Source: Oscillospiraceae bacterium
GTDB taxonomy: Bacteria; Bacillota; Clostridia; Oscillospirales; QAMX01
Direction: 5' to 3'
Length of the DNA: 6,007 nucleotides
Assembly (NCBI GenBank): GCA_902772625.1
Contig: CACYBP010000187.1
Location: 1-6,007 of the forward strand
Both the position numbers and the translations under genes were made by a program. Positions 1-5,032 of the stretch are shown here, in pieces. Every line of letters begins with the position of its first letter. Position 1 is the first letter of the stretch. A model generated the notes under the pieces. It made no database searches. It was not told where the DNA came from and saw nothing but the letters and a program-made list of their open reading frames with translations.

Positions 1-576
1 GAGATCCCCAATCCCTCAAAATCACTTCTCTCCGGAAGGCCCAAGGGAGTCCCCGGCTCCTCCATCACCTGTGTCATGGAGGGATCCCGGCCGATCCTTG
101 CCGAAGTACAGGCTCTGGTAGCGCCAACAGTATTCGGCTTTCCGAGGCGAACCTCCGCCGGGATCGACACCAACCGCGCCATCATTCTCCTTTCGGTGTT
201 GGAAAAGAGGGGAGGTGTGCCTCTTGCCAGCTCAGACGCCTACATCAACGTGATCGGCGGTCTCCGGATCGAGGAAACCGCCGTCAATCTGGCGGTGATC
301 CTGGCTGTGGTCTCCGCCTTCCGGGATATTCCTCTTCCGGACGATATGATCGCCTTCGGCGAGGTTGGCCTGACCGGCGAAGTGCGGTCGGTCTCCTCCT
401 GCGAGCAGAGGCTTGCGGAAGCGGCGCGCATGGGGATCGGGCACGCCGTGATCCCCTGGTCAAACCGGGACAAGCTTCACGTGCCGGACGGCATAGAGGT
501 TACCTTTGTCAGAAACATCCATCAGGCGATCGGCGTCGCCCTGAGCGTCAAGGAGGAAAAAGAGCATGCGGAATAA
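1..576 (+). CDS. radA: DNA repair protein RadA (Sms), C-terminal part; 5' end outside window
   Basis: RadA is a RecA-like ATPase that acts with RecA in recombinational repair, promoting branch migration of recombination intermediates in the cytoplasm. The frame is open from base 1, and the codons before the first ATG at 76 already read as RadA (NPSKSLLSGRPKGVPGSS, then MEGSRP), so that ATG is internal and the gene starts to the left. The 191 visible residues cover the end of the ATPase core and the Lon-protease-like C-terminal domain. Recognisable stretches are MEGSRPILAEVQALV, the DTNRAIILLSVLEKRGG segment, AYINVIGGLRIEE and FGEVGLTGEVRSV. The zinc finger, Walker A and KNRFG motif must lie upstream. 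The tail ends in a charged KEEKEHAE. The stop overlaps the start of the next gene by 11 bases, suggesting translational coupling. In Bacillus radA is followed by disA; here it is not. The identification is secure. Confidence 0.96.
   Translation, partial: EIPNPSKSLLSGRPKGVPGSSITCVMEGSRPILAEVQALVAPTVFGFPRRTSAGIDTNRAIILLSVLEKRGGVPLASSDAYINVIGGLRIEETAVNLAVILAVVSAFRDIPLPDDMIAFGEVGLTGEVRSVSSCEQRLAEAARMGIGHAVIPWSNRDKLHVPDGIEVTFVRNIHQAIGVALSVKEEKEHAE
551..556 (+). promoter_or_regulatory. Ribosome binding site of the membrane-protein gene, inside radA
   Basis: AGGAGG lies nine bases before the ATG at 566 and within the last codons of radA. It is a near-perfect Shine-Dalgarno sequence. It fixes the start of the downstream gene at 566 and supports coupled translation with radA. 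Confidence 0.8.
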
Positions 577-1498
577 GCTTCTGCTTTCGACCGGCGGTCT
601 TCTCACGGCGGCTTGCGCTGTGATCTATTCTCTTCTTTTTTTGACCGGGATATCCCCTGAAACCGGGCTTGTGACGAACAGCTTACTCCTTTGGCTTACG
701 TGCGGACTCTCCGCCGCTCTGATCGTCTTCTGGTTTGCCGCCGCCTTCTTTCTTCTGGACGCGCCTCTGAAGATCCGGGAAAAGCGTCCCGCAGACAAAG
801 AGAAAAAAGAAAAGCAAAAGCGAAACAAGGAAAAGAAGAAAGAAAAAGAGCCGCCCCGTCCGATCGATCCCCTTATGATCACGGCGCTTCCCAAACACGC
901 CGCGCCCTTTTACGCCGCCTTCCTGTTTATCCTGATGGCCGCCGTTCTGTTCCTGTTCCTTCAGGCCGCGCGCGATTTCTCAGCTTTTCATCTGGCGATC
1001 GCGATCTTCGCGCTTCTGGCTCTCGCCGCCTTTATCCGCGCGGCGATCCTCCATATGACCGTGCGGCCCAGGGAATATGACGCCTTCTTACTGCCCGCTC
1101 CCATCATCTTCGCCTGTCTGTTTTCGATCTTCACCTATCAGAAGGTGGCAAAAATGCCCCAGGCCTCGGCGTACTTTCCGGAAATGATGGCGCTGATCGG
1201 CTTTGTCATGGGTTTTTATCTTTTCCTCACGCACTTTTTCGGGAGTCCTGCCAGAAGAGCGCATCTGTTCGCCGCGCTGCTGGAAACCTCTTTCGGATCG
1301 ATCTTGTATATTGAGAAGCTTGTCTCTCTCTTCTCCGCCTTCTTTTCTTCAGAGATCGTTTCGGCGGGCGATTATTTCACCGAGGTGGCGTCTTTGATGG
1401 TTTACGCGGCCTCAGCGGTTCTCGGCGCGGTCTATACGATGCTTCTCTTCCGCCCGGTGGGGAAGAAGGAGCCCCAGGCCGCCGAACAGGAGCCTTAA
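566..1498 (+). CDS. Polytopic membrane protein of unknown function with lysine-rich cytoplasmic loop
   Basis: I do not recognise this 310-residue protein. It is an integral membrane protein with about seven likely helices, at roughly residues 5-26, 39-64, 113-134, 141-162, 172-191, 204-224 and 274-295. Segment 231-260 is amphipathic and may pair with the membrane. Between helices two and three (about 69-98) lies a very basic stretch with repeated EKKEK/KKEKE runs ending in PPRP. By the positive-inside rule this loop is cytoplasmic and it is probably disordered. The C-terminus is hydrophilic (GKKEPQAAEQEP). The start at 566 has an AGGAGG site and overlaps radA by 11 bases, so the two are probably co-transcribed. 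A hairpin with a T-rich tail follows 26 bases after the stop. There is no catalytic motif or cysteine pattern I can name. The gene call is strong; the function is unknown. Confidence 0.88.
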   Translation: MRNKLLLSTGGLLTAACAVIYSLLFLTGISPETGLVTNSLLLWLTCGLSAALIVFWFAAAFFLLDAPLKIREKRPADKEKKEKQKRNKEKKKEKEPPRPIDPLMITALPKHAAPFYAAFLFILMAAVLFLFLQAARDFSAFHLAIAIFALLALAAFIRAAILHMTVRPREYDAFLLPAPIIFACLFSIFTYQKVAKMPQASAYFPEMMALIGFVMGFYLFLTHFFGSPARRAHLFAALLETSFGSILYIEKLVSLFSAFFSSEIVSAGDYFTEVASLMVYAASAVLGAVYTMLLFRPVGKKEPQAAEQEP

Positions 1499-1524
1499 CC
1501 GGACGGTTGAAACAGGAAATACTT

Positions 1525-1560
1525 GCCGACGCGCTTTCGGGCGCGCCGGCGTTTATTTTC
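1525..1560 (+). terminator. Candidate intrinsic terminator after the radA-linked membrane gene
   Basis: GCCGACGCGC (1525-1534) pairs with GCGCGCCGGC (1541-1550) around the six-base loop TTTCGG. The pairing is ten positions with one A-C mismatch. GTTTATTTTC follows, with seven T in ten bases. The stem is very GC-rich and sits 26 bases after the stop at 1498. The broken T tract makes it slightly less than ideal, but it separates the radA unit from the transporter unit well. Confidence 0.65.
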
Positions 1561-1579
1561 GGGGTTCCGGTGATAAACT
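1552..1579 (+). promoter_or_regulatory. Weak candidate promoter for the adaptor-permease genes
   Basis: An extended -10 pattern, TG-A-TAAACT, occurs at 1571-1579 (hexamer TAAACT at 1574-1579, four of six matches to TATAAT). Sixteen bases upstream is TTTATT (1552-1557), only three of six matches to TTGACA. It is the best candidate in the 114-base gap, and the preceding terminator implies a promoter is needed here, but the match is poor. Read-through from radA is an alternative. Confidence 0.22.
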
Positions 1580-1600
1580 ACCGTCATGCAACCACGATCC

Positions 1601-1606
1601 CGGAGG
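1601..1606 (+). promoter_or_regulatory. Ribosome binding site that decides the adaptor start
   Basis: CGGAGG lies six bases before the ATG at 1613. An in-frame ATG at 1586 precedes this site, has no Shine-Dalgarno sequence, and would put nine arginine-rich residues (MQPRSRRPA) before an otherwise normal signal sequence. The site therefore favours 1613. Confidence 0.8.
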
Positions 1607-1612
1607 CCTGCC

Positions 1613-2497
1613 ATGAAAAAAGCTCTGTTATATTCTGCCATGATCCTTGCGGCGGTATTCTCCCTTTCCGCTGTTCTCCCTCGAGGAAGTGTTATACCCG
1701 GATATTACGTATTCTCATCCGCAAAGCGCGAAGAGATCAGAAGCGTGCTCACTCTGCGCGCCACGCTGAAGGGAGGAGACACGGCGATAGTGGCGGCGGG
1801 GAAAAGCGGAAAGCTCGCAAGCCTCCCGTCGGGAAAGGGAAGCCGCGTCGAAAAGGGCGATATACTCTTCACCGTTCTGACCTCTGACGGCAATCTTCAC
1901 CGGGAAACCGCTCCCTTTTCCGGATATGTCAGCGCTCTGTTCTTTTCAGACGGAGCGATCCTCCCGGAGGGGGCTCCCGTTCTTTCTCTGACCGGTACCG
2001 GAAATATGACGCTGTCTGCCGACGCGGAAGAGATCTATCTGTCCCGTCTTTCCGAGGGTCAGCGCGTCGAGGTGATCTTCGACGCTTATCCCGAAAGATC
2101 AATCAAGGCGGAGGTGGAAGAGATCCTTCCTTACGCGACGGTAAGCGGCGGCGCGGCAGCCTATTTCTGGAACCGGGGAAGCACCGTCGTGGAGCTTTCC
2201 ATCAGGATGGAAAACCCTCCGGAGGGATTGATCCCCGGACTTTCCGCCACGGCGTACGTGGAAACCGAGAGGGTCCCGGACGCGATCCTGGTCCCCTCAA
2301 GCGCCCTTCTTGCCGACGGGAAAGGAGCATACGTCTTTACGGAAAAGGACGCCCGCGCCGTCAAAAGATACGTGGAAACCGGGATCGTCATGGACGACTA
2401 TACACAGATCGTCCGGGGGCTTGCGGAGGGCGAGGCCGTGGTGGCGTCTCCGGACGACGCGCTTCGGGAGGGCATGAGGGTCGGTCATGAAGAATGA
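1613..2497 (+). CDS. MacA/HlyD-family membrane fusion (adaptor) protein of an ABC exporter
   Basis: This 294-residue protein is the extracytoplasmic adaptor of an ABC export system and should work with the permease that overlaps it by 11 bases. It starts MKKALLYSAM, and hydrophobic residues 4-22 form a signal anchor. No lipobox cysteine is present. The first half of the lipoyl/barrel-sandwich motif is at about 62-89 (GKLASLPSGKGSRVEKGDIL). The second is at about 97-128 (ETAPFSGYVSALFF through GAPVLSLTGTG). A beta-barrel region follows (131-216), including SEGQRVEVIFDAYP. The C-terminal membrane-proximal domain (217-290) has the family-typical VPDAILVPSSAL, a KRYVETGIV-type strand and VRGLAEGEAVVASP. 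Only about ten residues separate the two lipoyl halves, so the long alpha-helical hairpin of MacA/AcrA is missing and the protein is short. The substrate cannot be inferred. The family call is firm; the exact partner and cargo are not known. Confidence 0.88.
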   Translation: MKKALLYSAMILAAVFSLSAVLPRGSVIPGYYVFSSAKREEIRSVLTLRATLKGGDTAIVAAGKSGKLASLPSGKGSRVEKGDILFTVLTSDGNLHRETAPFSGYVSALFFSDGAILPEGAPVLSLTGTGNMTLSADAEEIYLSRLSEGQRVEVIFDAYPERSIKAEVEEILPYATVSGGAAAYFWNRGSTVVELSIRMENPPEGLIPGLSATAYVETERVPDAILVPSSALLADGKGAYVFTEKDARAVKRYVETGIVMDDYTQIVRGLAEGEAVVASPDDALREGMRVGHEE

Positions 2498-3668
2498 AAT
2501 CCTGCTTGCCTTCAGAAGCCTTCTCCGGCACCGGCTTTCGTTTATCCTGGCGGCGGTTTCCATGGCGATCGGACTTTCCTCGGTGGTGATGATCTCCTCG
2601 GTGGGAAAAAGCGGCAAGGACGCGATCCTTCATTACGTGAAGGGGATCGGGATGGAAGGGCTGATGTTCACGCATACCGCATCCTTTCTGGACGGCGACG
2701 GCTTCGATCAGAGCATGGCCGACGAGGTGGAGACTCTGAGCGGAGGTCAGATCACCTCCATGCCTTTTTCGCTGAACTACGGTGAAGCTTCCCTGACCGG
2801 CGTCCGCATGCCGGTAGTCTTATGGGGCGTCGGTTTGCACCCTGAAGCGTATATTTCCTCGCGCCTTCTCTACGGCCGCATGCCCGACACGGAGGAGATC
2901 CAAAGCGCGTCCCGCGTGGTCGTCATCTCCGAAGAGATCGCAGAAAAGATCCTGGGCAGGCGGAACGCCGTGGGGCAGACCCTGAAAATCGGGGAGGAAG
3001 GGAGAGAGGTCTCTTACAGGATCATCGGCGTGATCGAGTCCGGGACAGGCTCTCTGGATCTCCTATACAGCATACCGTCCTTCGTTTACGCGCCGGAGCC
3101 GGCTCTCAGTCGCTTCAGCGCCTTTCCGACGGGGCGTATGATCGCGAAGAGCGACACGCTTTCGGACCGGCAGGTGCGCGATACGGTAAACAAAGTGATC
3201 GAAAAGAGACGGGGAAGCTCCTTCTCTTACGAGGTCACCGATTTTGATACGGGAAGCACCGGCGCCGGGAAGGTGGCCGACGTTCTGACTTCGGTCCTGA
3301 CCCTTTCCTCTTCGATCGCTCTGGCCGTGGCGGGGATCGGGATCATGAGCACTCTGCTCGGCTCGGTCAGCGCGCGCAAAAAGGAGATCGGCATTCTGAA
3401 GGCTCTCGGAGCCACCGATCTGCAGGTCGCCTTCTGCTTTCTGACGGAGGCGCTCATGATCGCCGCGGCGGGGATCGCCTCCGGTCTCGTTCTGTCCTTC
3501 CTTCTGCTCTTCGTCCTTTTTCACGCAATGCGTCTTTCCTTCACCCTGCACGTCGGAGCGCTCTTCGTCTCGATCCTTTCCGCTTTGGGGATCGGACTGC
3601 TCTTCGGAATCCTGCCCGCGGTGCGCGCGGCAAGGGAAGATCCCATTGACGCTTTGCGCGCGGGATAA
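2487..3668 (+). CDS. MacB/FtsX-family ABC transporter permease
   Basis: This 393-residue permease has the MacB-type architecture. A first membrane helix lies at about 17-38, after the basic segment FRSLLRHR. A large extracytoplasmic MacB periplasmic-core-like domain spans about 40-260 and includes VVVISEEIAEKILG and the RRNAVGQTLKIG strand typical of the family. Three C-terminal helices follow at about 267-293, 318-347 and 354-376. The FtsX signature is clear: GIGIMSTLLGSVSARKKE followed by IGILKALGAT, and the end reads GILPAVRAAREDPIDALR. The start at 2487 has GAGGG six bases upstream and overlaps the adaptor by 11 bases, so they are translationally coupled. MacB proper carries an N-terminal ATPase; this protein has none, as is usual in Gram-positive relatives such as YknZ. 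The ATPase gene normally next to it is absent, so the complex must use one from elsewhere. It may export a peptide, lipid or toxic compound, or act in mechanotransmission; sequence does not decide. Confidence 0.93.
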   Translation: MKNEILLAFRSLLRHRLSFILAAVSMAIGLSSVVMISSVGKSGKDAILHYVKGIGMEGLMFTHTASFLDGDGFDQSMADEVETLSGGQITSMPFSLNYGEASLTGVRMPVVLWGVGLHPEAYISSRLLYGRMPDTEEIQSASRVVVISEEIAEKILGRRNAVGQTLKIGEEGREVSYRIIGVIESGTGSLDLLYSIPSFVYAPEPALSRFSAFPTGRMIAKSDTLSDRQVRDTVNKVIEKRRGSSFSYEVTDFDTGSTGAGKVADVLTSVLTLSSSIALAVAGIGIMSTLLGSVSARKKEIGILKALGATDLQVAFCFLTEALMIAAAGIASGLVLSFLLLFVLFHAMRLSFTLHVGALFVSILSALGIGLLFGILPAVRAAREDPIDALRAG

Positions 3669-3695
3669 AGGGAATAACGCGAAAACCACAGATAT

Positions 3696-3730
3696 TCGTC
3701 CGGGTCACGCCATTTCCGCGGCCCGGACGA
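3696..3730 (+). terminator. Stem-loop after the permease gene, possible terminator
   Basis: CGTCCGGG (3697-3704) pairs perfectly with CCCGGACG (3722-3729). A T-A pair at 3696/3730 extends it outward, and a G-U and a C-G pair can extend it inward; the remaining loop is large. It lies 27 bases after the permease stop and 10 bases before the next promoter, where a terminator is expected. It is followed by ATAAAATATAC rather than a T run, so it is not a classical intrinsic terminator on either strand. Confidence 0.42.
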
Positions 3731-3740
3731 TAAAATATAC

Positions 3741-3769
3741 TTGAAGGATAGGGGAAAAGCGTGTATAAT
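3741..3769 (+). promoter_or_regulatory. Strong sigmaA-type promoter of the hydrolase gene
   Basis: The -35 box is TTGAAG (3741-3746, four of six matches to TTGACA). The -10 box is a perfect TATAAT (3764-3769), and the spacer is the optimal 17 bases. Transcription should start near 3776. This is the only convincing housekeeping promoter in the window, and it makes the next gene an independent unit. Confidence 0.8.
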
Positions 3770-3779
3770 AGAGTAGGAT

Positions 3780-3798
3780 ACCGATTGCAAAGATCGGT
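3780..3798 (+). repeat. Small inverted repeat just downstream of the promoter
   Basis: ACCGAT (3780-3785) and ATCGGT (3793-3798) are perfect inverted arms around TGCAAAG. They begin about four bases after the expected transcription start and would form a hairpin at the very 5' end of the hydrolase mRNA. It could be an operator half-site pair, a 5' stabilising hairpin, or chance; a six-base dyad is weak evidence. Confidence 0.35.
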
Positions 3799-3846
3799 CA
3801 GAAAATGCGTGTTTCCCGCCGGATACGCTTTATTTTGGGGGTTTTC

Positions 3847-4833
3847 ATGGCAAGAAATCATATTTCAAGCAAGGTGATCAACAGCTGGTGGCTGCGTCGT
3901 CTGCTTTTGGGGATCCTGGTTTTTGCGCTGATAACGGTTTTGGCTCTCTATATGGTCCCGTCCAGCGCCCTTCGGCCGTTCATTCATACGCACGTTGAAA
4001 GCGACGTAAGCTTCTCCGCCGACGAATTCTTTTTGGAACCGATCTCCTTTACGGTGTCCACCGAGGATGGGGTAGAGCTGAAAGGGGAGGAATTCCGCGT
4101 TGAAAAAGCCAAAGGGATCATAATCATGACCGCGGGGCTTTATAATCCGGTCGCCTCCACGCTTTACGGACACGCAAAGCTTTTCACCGACAACGAGTAT
4201 TCGGTGATCATATATGATTCCCGCGCGCATGGTGAAAGCGGCGGAAAGCTTGTGGGTCACGGGATCACCGAAACCGCCGATATCGACGCCGTGATCGAAT
4301 ACGTACGTTCCTTTACGACATATCTCAATCTGCCTATATTCCTGATGGGCTGGAACACCGGAGCCGCGGCCTCCATCAACGCGGCGGCGGAGAATCCTTA
4401 CGTATCCGGCGTGATCGCCGTTGGCTCATACGCGAATGCCCGCGAGTACTTCTGCGATCTGATGCGGGACGAGGCCGGAATGTCCGATCTCTTCCTGAAG
4501 ATCGGTGAAAGATTCCTGGACCTCTATCTGAAGGTCACCTTCGGATTTCGGTCCGGGGGCGTTTCGCCGGACAAATCTCTGAAAGAACTGAAGATCCCCG
4601 TGTTCCTGATCGCAGCCACCGGGGACGAATTTATTCCTTCGTCAGAATCCGAACAGCTTGCACGCGGAGCAGGCAAAAACGTAGATCTCTGGATCCGGGA
4701 CGTCGGCTATCATTACGTGACCGGTTATTTTATCAATCTGGAAAAGGATCCGGAGTACTGCACGAAGCTTCTGGATTATCTCAGCGCCGCCAACGTATCT
4801 TCGTCCGACGGCGCGGATAGCGCAAATTCCTGA
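3847..4833 (+). CDS. Membrane-anchored alpha/beta-hydrolase-fold protein with Asn at the nucleophile position
   Basis: This 328-residue protein has a positively charged N-terminus (SWWLRR) and one hydrophobic helix at about 17-37. It should be anchored in the membrane with the hydrolase domain outside. The fold is shown by IIIMTAGLYNP (oxyanion region), YDSRAHGESGG (strand and loop typical of this family) and the elbow FLMGWNTGAAAS. Acid and base positions look present: Asp260 in ATGDEFIP and His289 in DVGYHYV. At the nucleophilic elbow, where GxSxG is expected, the codon is AAC (Asn170, bases 4354-4356), so classical esterase or peptidase chemistry is doubtful. The closest type is the YqkD/DUF-like serine aminopeptidase S33/S9-related hydrolases. 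The C-terminus is a Ser/Asp-rich tail (SSSDGADSANS). An in-frame ATG at 3805 would add 14 residues but lacks a Shine-Dalgarno site; the chosen ATG has GGGGG five bases upstream, also modest. The gene has its own promoter and terminator. Confidence 0.88.
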   Translation: MARNHISSKVINSWWLRRLLLGILVFALITVLALYMVPSSALRPFIHTHVESDVSFSADEFFLEPISFTVSTEDGVELKGEEFRVEKAKGIIIMTAGLYNPVASTLYGHAKLFTDNEYSVIIYDSRAHGESGGKLVGHGITETADIDAVIEYVRSFTTYLNLPIFLMGWNTGAAASINAAAENPYVSGVIAVGSYANAREYFCDLMRDEAGMSDLFLKIGERFLDLYLKVTFGFRSGGVSPDKSLKELKIPVFLIAATGDEFIPSSESEQLARGAGKNVDLWIRDVGYHYVTGYFINLEKDPEYCTKLLDYLSAANVSSSDGADSANS

Positions 4834-4840
4834 ATCACGC

Positions 4841-4871
4841 CCGGGGAGAAGGCGTATTCTCCCCGGATTTT
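4841..4871 (+). terminator. Intrinsic terminator of the hydrolase gene
   Basis: CCGGGGAGAA (4841-4850) and TTCTCCCCGG (4857-4866) form a perfect ten-base stem with the six-base loop GGCGTA. ATTTT follows. It starts eight bases after the stop codon. The T tract is short, but the stem is strong and the position ideal. Confidence 0.82.
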
Positions 4872-4880
4872 CGCGGACAG

Positions 4881-4914
4881 CGAATTGAACAAAATGAATA
4901 TTTTGTTCAATTCG
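4881..4914 (+). repeat. Perfect 15-bp inverted repeat, operator-like
   Basis: CGAATTGAACAAAAT (4881-4895) and ATTTTGTTCAATTCG (4900-4914) are exact inverted arms around the four bases GAAT. The element is AT-rich in a GC-rich neighbourhood. It lies 10 bases after the terminator and 118 bases before the recombinase start. The TTGAAC...GTTCAA core resembles the symmetric operators of MarR-type or similar dimeric repressors, but no regulator gene is in the window. As RNA it would form a stable hairpin without a T tail, so a terminator role in the + direction is unlikely. Confidence 0.75.
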
Positions 4915-5032
4915 GAGGAGGAGAAAAACCCAGGAGAAGACCTCCGGCCGTCCGGGACCCCTTATAAGCCTCTTAAGTCGTTTCATCACACGCTTCGGAC
5001 GCTGTCCGGAACAATCATCAGAAAGGCGATTC
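4915..5032 (+). other. Leader region upstream of the recombinase; no clear promoter
   Basis: It starts with a purine-rich GGAGGAGGAG stretch (4914-4923) that is not followed by a start codon at usable distance. A TATAAG at 4963-4968 resembles a -10 box but has no -35 partner 16-18 bases upstream. A five-base hairpin, CGGAC-GCT-GTCCG (4996-5008), is also visible. The recombinase frame is open through this stretch back to a TGA at 4895-4897 but contains no ATG, GTG or TTG, so the gene cannot start earlier. Confidence 0.4.
5022..5026 (+). promoter_or_regulatory. Weak ribosome binding site of the recombinase
   Basis: AAAGG ends six bases before the ATG at 5033. It is a short match to the Shine-Dalgarno consensus but correctly spaced, and the only in-frame start codon follows it. 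Confidence 0.5.

Noticed and set aside
625..898. Minus-strand frames with Phe/Ser-rich runs
   Set aside because: They are the complement of the AAG/AAA-rich lysine loop of the membrane protein; no start signal or domain supports them.
1586..1612. Upstream ATG of the adaptor gene
   Set aside because: It lacks a ribosome binding site and would put nine arginine-rich residues before a normal signal sequence, whereas ATG 1613 has CGGAGG six bases upstream.
691..1887. Other + strand frames inside the membrane-protein and adaptor genes (691-1080, 1203-1397, 1507-1887)
   Set aside because: They are Arg/Ser-rich out-of-frame readings of real genes and carry no signal of their own.
3063..3689. Long minus-strand frame of 208 codons across the permease gene
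   Set aside because: It is antisense to a clear FtsX-type permease and is low-complexity (Asp/Arg/Gly/Gln-rich), as expected from the reverse of GC-biased codons.
3805..3846. Upstream ATG of the hydrolase gene
   Set aside because: It is in frame and possible, but no Shine-Dalgarno site precedes it and it adds a basic stretch before the anchor. The ATG at 3847 is preferred with moderate certainty only.
4881..4914. LexA (SOS) box reading of the GAAC...GTTC palindrome
   Set aside because: The Firmicute LexA box has GAAC and GTTC arms only about four bases apart; here they are separated by 14 bases, so the spacing does not fit.
4881..4914. Palindrome as a second intrinsic terminator
   Set aside because: The stem is AT-rich and is followed by GGAGGAGGAG rather than a T run.
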